From NCBI RefSeq assembly GCF_030646925.1, contig NZ_JAUSKL010000046.1, positions 1 through 64,000 of the forward strand: a DNA stretch of 64,000 nucleotides, given 5' to 3'. The notes under the pieces were generated by a model. The model had not been told where the DNA came from. It worked only from the letters and a program-made list of their open reading frames with translations, and made no database searches. A program made the translations under genes and the position numbers. Positions 1-9,643 of this stretch are shown here, piece by piece. Every line of letters begins with the position of its first letter. The stretch's first letter is position 1. The DNA comes from Candidatus Binatus sp. Its GTDB lineage: Bacteria; Desulfobacterota; Binatia; Binatales; Binataceae.

Positions 1-843
<843 letters not shown>

Positions 844-986
844 CGAATCAGCCTTGACAAATTGAGGAATGCTGCACGAATCTTGCCACAAACGCGCGAC
901 GATAGCGCTAGGGGCGCCGCGCGGGTGTCCACAGAAAATCGAACTGAACGGTCGCAGCGGTAACGAAAACGACTGGCGGATGCGCG

Positions 987-1631
987 CTAGTCGGTGGACC
1001 CATGCTTGCCAAAGAGGTAGGTGGCGAGCGCCTCGTGGCGCGCGGCTTCCTTGCCAGGATGGCTCCGGTAAAGCGTCAGCGACTCGATTCTCGAACTGCC
1101 GAATTCGCGATCTTTCATTTCGAGAATTGCCTGGCGCGTTTTTGAAAATCCGCGCAGATTCCGCACCCGTCCGATCGTCAGATGCCCGGTCCAGCGCCGG
1201 CTGTCGCGCTCGAATCCGCATTCGACGCTGAGCGCCTCGACGCGCGATGCGAGCGCGCCCAGTTCGGCGCTGTGCAATCCGACCCAAATCGTGCGCGGGC
1301 GCTGGAGATTCGGAAACGCACCCACGCCTTCTGCGGCCAGCTCGAACGGATCGGTCTCGAGCGCGAAGTCATGCAGCGCCGCGGTGAGATGCTCGAGGCG
1401 ATGCGCATCGACCGACGGTCCGAGGAATTTCAGCGTTACGTGCAGGTTTTCGCGCCGGACCCATCGGACGCCGTCGCGCGGGCGGCTTAGCTCCGCGATC
1501 GTGGCAGCGACGGAATCCTCGACCTGCGCGCCCATCCGAATCGCGACGAACGCGCGCACCCCGGGATGTCCATGCGACGGAAAGTCGTCGCGAGCGTGTT
1601 CGCGCGCATGCCCTTCCGCCCAGTGAACCAT
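987..1631 (-). CDS. thpR: RNA 2',3'-cyclic phosphodiesterase / 2'-5' RNA ligase (ThpR/LigT family)
   Basis: This 214-residue protein has the two HxTx motifs that define the 2H phosphoesterase superfamily, HVTLKFLG and HLTIGRVR, about 90 residues apart, and an N-terminal VRAFVAIR as in ThpR. The family hydrolyses 2',3'-cyclic phosphodiesters in RNA; its cellular role is not settled. The chosen ATG at 1631 lies 5 bp after the stop of the DsbA-like gene and has an AAGGG ribosome-binding site. A GTG 23 codons further in, just before RAFVAI, would match the shorter family length. The same frame stays open far upstream, but that part is antisense-like noise inside the neighbouring gene. Confidence 0.88.
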   Translation of the reverse strand: MVHWAEGHAREHARDDFPSHGHPGVRAFVAIRMGAQVEDSVAATIAELSRPRDGVRWVRRENLHVTLKFLGPSVDAHRLEHLTAALHDFALETDPFELAAEGVGAFPNLQRPRTIWVGLHSAELGALASRVEALSVECGFERDSRRWTGHLTIGRVRNLRGFSKTRQAILEMKDREFGSSRIESLTLYRSHPGKEAARHEALATYLFGKHGSTD

Positions 1632-1636
1632 CGCCC

Positions 1637-2233
1637 TTAGCTCGAGAGCGCGTGCTCGACCAGCGGCAATCGATCGTTGCCGAAGAACATCGAGCCCTCG
1701 ACGAACATCGTGGGCGAGCCGAAGCCGCCGCGCTCGATCAATTCCTCGGTGTTGGCGCGCAGCTTGGCCTTGTATTCCTCGGACCCGATCTTGGCGAAAT
1801 ATTCCTTTTCGTCGAGGCCGACCTGGCGCACGATATCGCGCAGCACGTCGTCCTGGCTGATGTCGCGATTGTCGCCCCAGTAGCTTTCGAACACGCGCCG
1901 CGAGTATCTCGAAATGAGATTGTGCTCGTGCGCGACGAACGCGCCGCGCATCGCCTTGACCGAGTTGACCGGGAACACGGTCGGGTTGCCGATCTTGATG
2001 CCGTAGAAATTCGCCCAATCGCGAAGATCCTTGGTGTAGTACTTCGCCTTCACCGGCACCGGCTTGGCGCGGCTTTCATAGACCGACGGATTGACGGTGT
2101 TAAAGAGACCGCCGACCAGAATCGGCTTCCAGACCAGGTCGGCGCGATGACGATGCGCCACTTCCTCGATCTTGGTGAACGCGAGATAAGTCCAGGGACT
2201 GGAGCAATCGTAGAAAAACTCGAGCTTCGCCAT
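1637..2233 (-). CDS. DsbA-family / 2-hydroxychromene-2-carboxylate isomerase-like protein
   Basis: The 198-residue protein begins LEFFYDCSSPWTYLAF, the thioredoxin-fold start typical of HCCA isomerases and kappa-class glutathione transferases, where the usual Ser or Cys-x-x-Cys position is replaced by CSSPW. A C-terminal GSPTMFVEG is the cis-Pro/active-site region of the same fold, and the helical middle fits a DSBA-like domain. Members isomerise aromatic catabolic intermediates with glutathione or act as oxidoreductases; the substrate cannot be told from sequence. It sits directly upstream of the ThpR-like gene, probably in one transcript. Confidence 0.85.
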   Translation of the reverse strand: MAKLEFFYDCSSPWTYLAFTKIEEVAHRHRADLVWKPILVGGLFNTVNPSVYESRAKPVPVKAKYYTKDLRDWANFYGIKIGNPTVFPVNSVKAMRGAFVAHEHNLISRYSRRVFESYWGDNRDISQDDVLRDIVRQVGLDEKEYFAKIGSEEYKAKLRANTEELIERGGFGSPTMFVEGSMFFGNDRLPLVEHALSS

Positions 2234-2324
2234 CGCGGTTAAACTCCGTCGAGATTCGATGCGTACAGAATTACAGCGCGATGCGGCGCTTGGCCAGCAT
2301 CGCGCGCTCGAGCACGCGCCGCGA

Positions 2325-3305
2325 TCAGCGTTCGGCGACGGTATTGCGCCCGTCGATCTCGATCAGATCCGCGCGCACGACGCCGATGAACGCCTGCGAT
2401 TCGATCCTGAGCGGCAGTCGGCGCTTGTCCGCCGAGATCCAGAGCACGGTGCCGTGCGCCTGACTGCGCAGATTGCCGTCGCTCAGATACAGCACGTCGG
2501 GCACGATTCGCCACGCGTCGAAGTCGCCGAGCGAGGTGCGAATCCGCTCGCGCTTCTCGACCTCGAAAGAGAAAACGTAGCGTTGGCTGCCGCTGAAAAC
2601 GTCGAAGGCGTAGCGCTTGCCGACCGCGAATTCCTGCGTCAGAGCCATCATCGCGCCGGACAGCGGACCGTACGGATTCGATGCAATGAATTCCCTGGTC
2701 TGTTTGCCCTTGTGATTTTCCTTGAGCAGCGTGACCTTCTGCGCGGGGCGGTCGAAGGTCACGGTGTAGTAATTGAGCCTGCTGTTCTCGTGCTGAACGA
2801 GGTACAGCTCAGCGCTTTGCAGTGAATCGACCGCGATATTTTCGCGCATGTAATCGCGCATCCGGTAGAACACGTCGGCAAAGGCGTTGGTCTGAACCCA
2901 GATCTCGGGCACCCAGCGCGTCGGGTCCTTTTTCTTTTTGTGGAAGATGATTTTCGCTTGCGCGGCCGGCACCCCGATCCACGACGCCTGATAGACGAGT
3001 TGCTCGCCGTCGTGGAAGGGCAGCGGACCGAGCTTGTAGGCAGGCACCTGCGTCTTGATGTCGTCGGGCAGCGCCATCGGCGTCGGCGATGGCTTCGGAC
3101 TGCGGCGGGCCCGTCGTTGAGCCTTCGCCGCTGGCTCTGCCGCAGGATCGGCAAACAACTGCATCGGAATTGCGATGCCGATCAGCAGGTACAGTGTCGC
3201 AATTACCGATAGTCTGAGAATTCGGGCAGTTGCTCGAGGCCGGAGGAAGTGGGTGTTGGATCGAGATGTATCGTGATCGATGCGCTTGCTTGCAATGGAT
3301 CCCAT
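2325..3305 (-). CDS. DUF3108 domain protein, exported
   Basis: This 326-residue protein has a membrane/signal segment at about residues 35-55 (RLSVIATLYLLIGIAIPM), a Lys/Arg/Pro-rich linker, then a beta-rich domain starting FHDGEQLVYQASWIG that matches DUF3108. That family is found in the periplasm or outer membrane of Gram-negative bacteria and has no established function. The only usable start is the ATG at 3305, which leaves an unusually long N-terminal region before the signal segment. Its start codon is only 39 bp from the divergent HEAT-repeat gene, so the promoters of the two must overlap coding sequence. Confidence 0.8.
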   Translation of the reverse strand: MGSIASKRIDHDTSRSNTHFLRPRATARILRLSVIATLYLLIGIAIPMQLFADPAAEPAAKAQRRARRSPKPSPTPMALPDDIKTQVPAYKLGPLPFHDGEQLVYQASWIGVPAAQAKIIFHKKKKDPTRWVPEIWVQTNAFADVFYRMRDYMRENIAVDSLQSAELYLVQHENSRLNYYTVTFDRPAQKVTLLKENHKGKQTREFIASNPYGPLSGAMMALTQEFAVGKRYAFDVFSGSQRYVFSFEVEKRERIRTSLGDFDAWRIVPDVLYLSDGNLRSQAHGTVLWISADKRRLPLRIESQAFIGVVRADLIEIDGRNTVAER

Positions 3306-3344
3306 AATCACCAATAATTTTGGCCGATCGTGGAGGTCGCGTAT

Positions 3345-4133
3345 ATGTTGAAGCCAGGATATTTGTTCGCAGTCCTCGCGCTTGGTGGAGCGATTGCCGT
3401 GCCACGACTGGCGCTCGCGCAATACGGCGGCCAGGGCATGGGCAGCGCGCTCAGCAACAACGCGATGGTGCATCAAGGCACGATGCGCGCCGGTGTCGAT
3501 GACATGGCGAGGCGCGCCTCGAAGGAAACGCCCTTCAAAATAATCAAGGACGTCAAGCTCGGCCTCAAGGACGCCGACCCGAATGTGCGCGTCGGCGAGT
3601 TGAACAAACTGCGCTGGCTGAAAGACGCCGAAGTGAATGAAATCCTGTTGACGGCGATGTCGGACCCCGATCTCCGGGTGAAGATCAAGGCGATCGATCT
3701 GCTCGGCGCGCGCGAAGCCAACGTCGCCGTCCCCGCGATGGACTCGATGCTGTTTCTGCGCTCGACGGAGCCGATCGTAAAGCTGCATCTGATCGCGGCG
3801 CTCGGCCGGATCGGCGATGCGCAAGCGACTCTGCCGGTCATGCAGTTTCTGAGCGTCGAGCAGGACGAGCGCGGCCGTGGGACCGCGGTGTTCGCACTCG
3901 GCGAGATCGGCAGCGATCAGGCGACGCCGGTACTGACCAAGGTGATCGCGGAAGACAACAGCCCGATGGTGCGGCGGCTCGCGCAGGAAGCGACGCAAAA
4001 GATCAGCGGGGAGTTGCCGACCGAGCACAAGAAGGAACTCGCCTCGCAGACCAACAAGGAAATCCAGCCAACCGATCAGAAGCTCGCCAAGATTCGCGAG
4101 ATGGACAAGAAACTGCAGGATATGGAACGCTAG
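3345..4133 (+). CDS. HEAT-repeat exported protein
   Basis: A signal peptide (YLFAVLALGGAIAVPRLALA) is followed by about four HEAT/PBS-lyase-like helical repeats, with phrases such as LKDADPNVRVGELNKLRWLK, DPDLRVKIKAIDLLG and IVKLHLIAALGRIGDAQA, and a charged C-terminal tail. HEAT repeats are protein-binding scaffolds; no enzyme motif is visible. The ATG at 3345 has a GGAGG eight bases upstream, which decides it over the in-frame GTG at 3330. It is divergent from the DUF3108 gene and followed by a good terminator, so it is probably monocistronic. Confidence 0.8.
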   Translation: MLKPGYLFAVLALGGAIAVPRLALAQYGGQGMGSALSNNAMVHQGTMRAGVDDMARRASKETPFKIIKDVKLGLKDADPNVRVGELNKLRWLKDAEVNEILLTAMSDPDLRVKIKAIDLLGAREANVAVPAMDSMLFLRSTEPIVKLHLIAALGRIGDAQATLPVMQFLSVEQDERGRGTAVFALGEIGSDQATPVLTKVIAEDNSPMVRRLAQEATQKISGELPTEHKKELASQTNKEIQPTDQKLAKIREMDKKLQDMER

Positions 4134-4157
4134 GCGACTCGCGATAACGTCGCGGCA

Positions 4158-4191
4158 AAGCCGTGCGGAATCGATCCGCGCGGCTTTTTCT
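4158..4191 (+). terminator. Rho-independent terminator after HEAT-repeat gene
   Basis: AAGCCGTGCGG and CCGCGCGGCTT form a GC-rich stem around AATCGAT and are followed by a T run (TTTTTC). It lies 25 bp after the HEAT-repeat stop codon. Confidence 0.8.
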
Positions 4192-4200
4192 TTGGATGCG

Positions 4201-4959
4201 CTACATCGCGAGGCCGCCGTCGATCTGGATAACCGCGCCCGTAATGTATGAAGCGGCGTCGCTCAGCAGAAAAGCCGCGAGCGGCGCGACATCCTCGACT
4301 TTGCCGAAGCGGCCGAGCGGGATCATCGCGAGCGCCTGATTGCGATTCTCTTCCGGCAGCGCCGCAGTCATGTCGGTCTCGATAAAGCCCAGCGCGAGCG
4401 CGTTGACGCGGACATTCAGGCGCCCGACTTCCTTCGCGATCGATTTGGTCAGCCCGATCAGGCCCGCCTTCGAGGCCGAGTAGTTCGCCTGCCCCGGCAG
4501 CCCGATAAGTCCGCTGACCGACGTGATATTCAGGATCGATCCGCGCTTCGCCTTCATCATCATGAACACCGTGGCGCGCGCGAAGTTGAACGCCCCCGTC
4601 AGATTGACGCGGATTACCTCGTTCCAGTCGTCCTCGGACATCATCACGAAAACCTTATCGCGCGTGAGGCCCGCGTTGTTGACGAGTCCATCGATTTGTC
4701 CTAACTCTTTCTTGGTCGCATTGACCATCTCGCGCACGCTCTTCAGATCGCCGACATCTACTTTGTAGGCGAGCGCCTTGACGCCGAGCCCCTCGATTTC
4801 GGCCTTCAACTGATCGGCCTGTTGTTCGCTCTTCACGTAGTTGAACGATACGTTGGCGCCCCGCCGCGCAACTTCGATCGCGAGCGCGCGTCCGATTCCG
4901 CGCGTCGCACCGGTAATTATGATGCCCTTGCCTTCGAGGTCTTTCACGATGCTCTCCAT
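4201..4959 (-). CDS. fabG: 3-oxoacyl-[ACP] reductase FabG-like SDR
   Basis: This 252-residue classical short-chain dehydrogenase has the Rossmann motif TGATRGIG, NNAG, the catalytic Ser (NITSVSG) and YSASK, and ends in the family's ITGAVIQIDGGLAM. The NADPH-type Arg after TGxxxGIG and the FETDM-like stretch GFIETDMTA are typical of FabG, which reduces 3-ketoacyl-ACP in fatty acid elongation. The ATG at 4959 gives the family length; the frame extends further upstream only as antisense-like noise through the next gene. It follows the unknown gene at 4976 by 16 bp and is likely co-transcribed. A paralogous SDR role outside lipid synthesis remains possible. Confidence 0.87.
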   Translation of the reverse strand: MESIVKDLEGKGIIITGATRGIGRALAIEVARRGANVSFNYVKSEQQADQLKAEIEGLGVKALAYKVDVGDLKSVREMVNATKKELGQIDGLVNNAGLTRDKVFVMMSEDDWNEVIRVNLTGAFNFARATVFMMMKAKRGSILNITSVSGLIGLPGQANYSASKAGLIGLTKSIAKEVGRLNVRVNALALGFIETDMTAALPEENRNQALAMIPLGRFGKVEDVAPLAAFLLSDAASYITGAVIQIDGGLAM

Positions 4960-4975
4960 TGCGCGCCGTTGCCGC

Positions 4976-5542
4976 TCAAGCCTTCTCGACCGAATCAGCT
5001 TCAGCCATTTCGCGCTCCAGTATTGGGCGATATTGATCGATGTAAGACAGGTAATTGTAGCCGAAGTTGCGCTCGAGTTCGGCGTCATACTTGGGCGGCT
5101 CTGCGCCCAGGTCCTTCGCGAGCCACGTCACCAGCAACCATTCTTCCGAGCGAGGCGCCTTGCGAAACGCATCGCGCCGAACCATTACTTGCGTCGTGCT
5201 CGAGGCGGTAAGCCGCGCGAGCAACGGAATCAATTCGCTTTCGTTGCGAGTCATCTCGTCGCGCGCAAAAAGATTCACCGAATACAGCAGCATCGTGCGG
5301 AGACAGGCCGCGACCGTCTCGGGCGTCGCGCGCTCGCGATACGCGGCGAGCGGTCCGCGCGGCGAAAGTGCGTAGGCTATGAAATCGGCGTTGGCGTCGA
5401 GCAGCGAGGATATGAACTGGATCGCGCGCGGCGATCCGGATTCAGCGAGATGCGCGCGGATATGCTCGAGTCCCGGCCGCGCGAGCCGCCGCATGAAACG
5501 CCGCCGCGCCGGTGAAAGCCAGTAGAGCAATCCGGAAAGCAT
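4976..5542 (-). CDS. Hypothetical helical protein
   Basis: The 188-residue protein is not recognised. It is rich in helix-forming residues, with an N-terminal LSGLLYWLSPARRRFMRRL that could be amphipathic and no signal peptide, conserved Cys cluster or nucleotide-binding motif. It lies immediately upstream of fabG with a 16-bp gap, which suggests co-expression. Codon use is like that of its neighbours, so it looks like a genuine gene. Confidence 0.65.
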   Translation of the reverse strand: MLSGLLYWLSPARRRFMRRLARPGLEHIRAHLAESGSPRAIQFISSLLDANADFIAYALSPRGPLAAYRERATPETVAACLRTMLLYSVNLFARDEMTRNESELIPLLARLTASSTTQVMVRRDAFRKAPRSEEWLLVTWLAKDLGAEPPKYDAELERNFGYNYLSYIDQYRPILEREMAEADSVEKA

Positions 5543-5587
5543 CGCGGGATCGATTTAACACGTGCGCGCGCGAAAATTGAAATCAGC

Positions 5588-5622
5588 CAAAAAAGAAAGG
5601 GCCACCCCGTTTGGAGCGGCCC
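5588..5622 (-). terminator. Rho-independent terminator after erpA
   Basis: On the minus strand GGGCCGCTCC and GGGGTGGCCC pair around AAAC and are followed by TTTCTTTTTT, a textbook intrinsic terminator 23 bp past the erpA stop. Confidence 0.85.
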
Positions 5623-5644
5623 GACGATTCGATTTACTGCGCGG

Positions 5645-6037
5645 CTAGGCGCTGAATGACGACCCGCATCCGCAGGTGCGGCTCGCCCGGGGATTGTCGA
5701 AGCGGAAGCCCGCGCCGTGCAAGCCCTCGACGTAGTCGAGCGTCGTGCCGGCGATGTACGGCAGCGAAATCTCATCGACGTAGATGCGCACGCCGTCGAA
5801 TTCCGCGACGCGGTCGCCTTCCTTCTCGATGTCGAAATTGAGCGAGTATTGAAAGCCCGAGCATCCGCCGCCGGTCACGCCGATCCGCAGTCCGTGCAGC
5901 GCGTCTAGCTTCTCGTTCTCGCGCATCTTGCGGACCATGCCGATCGCTTTCGGCGTAAGCTGCACGTTGGGCAGCGAACTGATGTCGATTCGCTCGACCG
6001 GCGCGGTTTCGGTGTGTTCGTGTGATTCGTGGGACAT
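5645..6037 (-). CDS. erpA: A-type iron-sulfur cluster insertion protein (ErpA/IscA family)
   Basis: The 130-residue protein has the three invariant cluster-binding cysteines of A-type carriers: GGGCSGFQY and, at the C-terminus, TCGCGSSF. A-type carriers accept clusters from scaffold proteins and hand them to apo-enzymes. The ATG at 6037 has GGAGAG eight bases upstream; an ATG five codons earlier overlaps that site and is less likely. The first ~30 residues are a His/Glu-rich extension not needed for the fold. ErpA, IscA and SufA cannot be told apart here. Its divergent neighbour is queG, a [4Fe-4S] enzyme, so a role in cluster supply nearby is plausible. Confidence 0.88.
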   Translation of the reverse strand: MSHESHEHTETAPVERIDISSLPNVQLTPKAIGMVRKMRENEKLDALHGLRIGVTGGGCSGFQYSLNFDIEKEGDRVAEFDGVRIYVDEISLPYIAGTTLDYVEGLHGAGFRFDNPRASRTCGCGSSFSA

Positions 6038-6098
6038 GTCGTATCTCTCCATGCGTCCGTGAGGGGCGCTTACCTGCTCAATCTAACCATCGTCGAGC

Positions 6099-6127
6099 AG
6101 CTAAGCTTAGCGCAAAAGTGGAGTCAA
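6099..6127 (-). promoter_or_regulatory. Candidate erpA promoter overlapping a palindrome
   Basis: On the minus strand TTGACT (6127-6122) and TTAGCT (6104-6099) are spaced 17 bp, a sigma70-like arrangement about 60 bp before the erpA start. The perfect 12-bp palindrome GCTAAGCTTAGC at 6100-6111 overlaps the -10 hexamer, a position expected for a repressor site. No regulator is identified. Confidence 0.4.
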
Positions 6128-6190
6128 TGCATCCGCTATTGCCAACTCGATAATACCGCTAAAATGCTAGTGTTTGTCTCGACCGGGCCA

Positions 6191-7312
6191 ATGAATCGTG
6201 CAAATCAAACCGTGGTTGAGGCTGCCCATCGGCAGGGTTTCGCGCTGGTCGGATTCGCGCTGCTTCGGCGGCTTGATGAACGAGACGATTTCTACCGTCG
6301 ATGGCTCCAGGATGGCCGCCACGGTGCGATGGAATACCTCGCGCTCGGCCCCGAGCGCAGGATCGATCCGCGCACACTCGACGCGCGATTCAAATCGATC
6401 GTGAGCCTCGCCTATCCGTACGCGCCGCCGCAAACCGCGGCCGCAACCTCGATCGATTGGCGCGCTCAGATGCGCGGGCGAATCGCAGCGTACGCGCTCG
6501 GACGCGACTATCACGACTACGTGCTCAACGCGGCGTGCGCCGTCGCGGAAGCGATCGCGGATGCGCGGCCCGGTGCAATCACGCGCGCCTACGTCGATAC
6601 CGGTCCGGTGTTCGAGCGCGAATGGGCCGCCGCCGCGCGCCTCGGATGGTTCGGCAAGAACACGATGCTGCTGAATCGCGATCAGGGCTCATACTTTTTT
6701 CTGGCCGAGATTTTCACCGACGCGGAGTTCGAGCCGTCGCGAGAGCCGTATCGCGAGCATTGCGGGACATGCCGGCGATGCCTCGATCTCTGCCCGACTG
6801 GCGCGCTCGCGGACGGCTACGTGATGGAATCGCGGCTCTGCATCTCGTATCAGACGATCGAGAATCGCGGCGCAATCCCGGTTGCTCTGCGGCCCAAGCT
6901 CGCTAACTGGATCTTCGGCTGCGACGTCTGCAACGAAGTCTGTCCCTGGAACGGGGATGCGAGTTCAGAGGTTAATTCGAAAGATCTCATTCCGTTTTTG
7001 CCCGACTTGCTGGCGCTCGACGAAGGCAGTTTCAGCCGGCGGTTCACCGGCAGCGCGGTCAAACGCGCAAAGCGGCGCGGATTGCTGCGCAACGTCGCAG
7101 TCGCGCTCGGCAACACGCGAAATCCCGATGCAGTGTCGGCGCTTGCACGATCGCTCGATTCAGAGAAAGAGCCTCTGGTGCGCGCGCATGCGGCGTGGGC
7201 GCTCGGACAAATCGGCGGCGTCGATGCTCGCCGCGTCCTCGAAGCGGCGCGAGCGCGGGAATCCGACGATTCGGTTCTCGCGGAAATCCGGGCGGCGCGC
7301 AAAATAATCTGA
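6191..7312 (+). CDS. queG: Epoxyqueuosine reductase QueG
   Basis: QueG reduces epoxyqueuosine to queuosine in tRNA using cobalamin and two [4Fe-4S] clusters. The 373-residue protein has the N-terminal flavin-like/cobalamin fold, then the two ferredoxin motifs CGTCRRCLDLCPTGAL and CDVCNEVCPWN, and a C-terminal HEAT-like repeat (LVRAHAAWALGQIGG), the standard QueG architecture and length. Starts at 6164 and 6191 are both possible; 6191 (MNRANQ) was chosen because QueG proteins start close to this point, though neither has a strong ribosome-binding site. It is divergent from erpA. Confidence 0.93.
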   Translation: MNRANQTVVEAAHRQGFALVGFALLRRLDERDDFYRRWLQDGRHGAMEYLALGPERRIDPRTLDARFKSIVSLAYPYAPPQTAAATSIDWRAQMRGRIAAYALGRDYHDYVLNAACAVAEAIADARPGAITRAYVDTGPVFEREWAAAARLGWFGKNTMLLNRDQGSYFFLAEIFTDAEFEPSREPYREHCGTCRRCLDLCPTGALADGYVMESRLCISYQTIENRGAIPVALRPKLANWIFGCDVCNEVCPWNGDASSEVNSKDLIPFLPDLLALDEGSFSRRFTGSAVKRAKRRGLLRNVAVALGNTRNPDAVSALARSLDSEKEPLVRAHAAWALGQIGGVDARRVLEAARARESDDSVLAEIRAARKII

Positions 7313-7354
7313 AGTAACCCGCTTGTCAAAACGGGCGCGCATTGGAAGACTGGA

Positions 7355-8197
7355 GTGATTGGTGCCAATCCGATGAATGACGCGCGGCGCGAATTCGCGA
7401 TGCTTGCGGCCCGGGAGCCAGTGCCATTGGCGCGGGGCGCGCTGCTGATCGCGAAGGAGGAATATCCGGACCTCGATGTCGAAGCGTGGCTCGATCAGCT
7501 TGCGGCGCTCGCGCGCGAGGCGGAGCCGATCGTGCGCGCGGGCTCGGACACCGTCGAGAAAATCCATCTGCTCTCACACTTCCTGTTCGAGCTGAAGGGA
7601 TTCGAGGGCAACGCGGAAAATTTCGGCGACCCGCGCAATTCATTTCTCAATAAAGTGATCAAGCGCCGCCTTGGCATTCCGATCACCTTGTCGATCATCT
7701 ACCTCGAAGTCGGACGCCGCCTCGGAATCAATCTGTACGGCGTGTCGTTCCCGACTCATTTCCTGGTCAAGGCGGTGGACGAACGCGGCGAACTGATTAT
7801 CGATCCGTTTGCGGGCGGCAAAATTCTCGCGCTCGACGAAATCCGCGCGCGCCTGACGCAGATTTATGGACAACCGGTCGACCTGCATCCCACGATGCTG
7901 AAAGCCGTGGGCGCGCGGCATATTCTCACGCGGGTTTTGCGCAATCTCAAAAATATCTACGCCAACGCGTCGGACTGGAATCGCACGCTGGCGGCGCTCG
8001 ATCGCATCCTGCTGCTCGATCCGCGCGCGCTCGAGGAATTGGTCGAACGCGGTGGTATCTACGAGCGCCTCGAATGCTTCAAGCCGGCGCTCGACGACTA
8101 CCAGAGTTTTCTTTCGCAGGCGCCGGAGCATCCTGCCGCCGAAACGGCGCGGGAAGCGGTGCTGCGGCTGGTGCGCCAGGTCGCGCTGATCAACTAA
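7355..8197 (+). CDS. SirB1-family protein: transglutaminase-like domain plus TPR
   Basis: The 280-residue protein matches SirB1: a transglutaminase-like half with IPITLSIIYLEVGRRLG and GVSFPTHFLVKA, and a C-terminal TPR-like helical region (ALDRILLLDPRALEELVERG). The family is conserved and widespread but its function is unresolved. The GTG at 7355 has GGAAG six bases upstream; the ATG at 7373 is the alternative. It is 43 bp downstream of queG and 18 bp upstream of lutB, so it may be transcribed with either. Confidence 0.85.
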   Translation: MIGANPMNDARREFAMLAAREPVPLARGALLIAKEEYPDLDVEAWLDQLAALAREAEPIVRAGSDTVEKIHLLSHFLFELKGFEGNAENFGDPRNSFLNKVIKRRLGIPITLSIIYLEVGRRLGINLYGVSFPTHFLVKAVDERGELIIDPFAGGKILALDEIRARLTQIYGQPVDLHPTMLKAVGARHILTRVLRNLKNIYANASDWNRTLAALDRILLLDPRALEELVERGGIYERLECFKPALDDYQSFLSQAPEHPAAETAREAVLRLVRQVALIN

Positions 8198-8215
8198 TCG
8201 CATCGACATTCTTTA

Positions 8216-9643
8216 ATGGCCGCATCACCGAAAGGCGACTTCTTCGATTCGAGCAGAGCCGCCGTTCAGGATCGCGAACTGCAGCGCAAGCTCGAGAGCG
8301 CCAGCACGCGTCATCTCGATCACTTCGCAATCGTCAAGGCCGAATTCCCGCTGTACGAAGCCGAGAAAGACGCGGCGCATCGAATCAAGACCGACGCGAT
8401 TGCGCATCTCGACGAGTTGCTGATTCAGCTCACCGACAAGCTGCACGCCAACGGATGCAAGGTGTTCTTCGCCGAGAACGCGGAGCAGGCGCGCAAGTAC
8501 ATCGTCGATCTGGCGAAAGCGAAAGGCGCGACCCGCGTCGTCAAGGGAAAATCGATGACGACCGAAGAGATCGAGCTGAATCCCGCATTCAAGGCGGCGG
8601 GAATCGATCCGGTCGAGACTGATCTCGGCGAGTATATCGTGCAGCTTCGCGGCGAAGGTCCGTCGCACATCATCACGCCGGCGATTCATCTGTCGAAAGA
8701 AGACATCGGGCATTTATTCACCGAGCAGTTCGGAATTGAATATACCTCCGAGCCCGAAAAACTCACGGCTGAAGCGCGCCAGCGGCTGCGCGCGATTTTT
8801 CTCACCGCCGATTTCGGCATCACCGGCGTCAATTTCGCGATCGCGGAGACGGGCACGCTGATCGTCGTCGAGAACGAGGGCAACGGACGTTTGTCGAGTT
8901 CGATGCCGGATACGTTCGTCGCGATAATGGGAATCGAAAAAGTGATTCCGCGGCTCGCGGACTTGAGCCACTTTCTGGAAATTCTCGCGCGCACCGCGAC
9001 CGGACAGAAACTGACCACCTACACCAGTTTCATCTCCGGGCCGCGGCGGGAAGGCGAACTCGATGGTCCGCGCGAGATGCATGTCGTGATTCTCGACAAC
9101 GGGCGCAGCGCGATGCTCGCCGATCCGGTGTTGCGGGAAGCGCTCAACTGCATCCGCTGCGGCGCGTGTCTGAACGTCTGTCCGATCTATCGCAGAATCG
9201 GCGGTCACGCATACAAGTCAGTATATCCGGGACCGATTGGGTCAATAGTCAGTCCAAATCTATTTGGCAGTGCGGCTGGCTATCTGCCGTTCGCCTCGAC
9301 TCTGTGCGGTGCGTGCAAGGATATTTGTCCTGTGAAGATCAATATTCCGCGCATCCTGCTGCATCTGCGATGGAAGGAAACCGAGGGCGAGCGTCCGCTC
9401 AAATGGCCGGCGGCGCTGGAAGGCGCACGGGCGGGGGCGCGGCGATTCGCCGGCATCGCGCGGCATCCGCGGACCATCCGGATGCTCGGGCGGCTGGCCG
9501 CGCAGATGCTGAAGCCATTCGCGCACAACGGTTATCTCCGCCGGATGCCATCACCGTTCAGCAACTGGACGAAATACCGAAACTTCCCGCGACCGCATCC
9601 GCATAAGCGCCGGCCGGCATCGTCCGAAGTTCGGGAGCCTTGA
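8216..9643 (+). CDS. lutB: Lactate utilization iron-sulfur protein LutB
   Basis: LutB is the [4Fe-4S] subunit of the LutABC system that oxidises L-lactate to pyruvate. The 475-residue protein has an N-terminal LUD domain (TRVVKGKSMTTEEIELN; FGITGVNFAIAETGTL) followed by two ferredoxin-like motifs, CIRCGACLNVCPIY and CGACKDICPVKI, in the canonical order. The stop overlaps the start of lutC, showing translational coupling. Gene order here is B-C-A rather than the A-B-C of Bacillus subtilis. Confidence 0.93.
   Translation: MAASPKGDFFDSSRAAVQDRELQRKLESASTRHLDHFAIVKAEFPLYEAEKDAAHRIKTDAIAHLDELLIQLTDKLHANGCKVFFAENAEQARKYIVDLAKAKGATRVVKGKSMTTEEIELNPAFKAAGIDPVETDLGEYIVQLRGEGPSHIITPAIHLSKEDIGHLFTEQFGIEYTSEPEKLTAEARQRLRAIFLTADFGITGVNFAIAETGTLIVVENEGNGRLSSSMPDTFVAIMGIEKVIPRLADLSHFLEILARTATGQKLTTYTSFISGPRREGELDGPREMHVVILDNGRSAMLADPVLREALNCIRCGACLNVCPIYRRIGGHAYKSVYPGPIGSIVSPNLFGSAAGYLPFASTLCGACKDICPVKINIPRILLHLRWKETEGERPLKWPAALEGARAGARRFAGIARHPRTIRMLGRLAAQMLKPFAHNGYLRRMPSPFSNWTKYRNFPRPHPHKRRPASSEVREP

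Noticed and set aside
844-986. SOS box upstream of recA
   Set aside because: No CTGT-N8-ACAG or GTTC-N7-GTTC pattern could be found with confidence.
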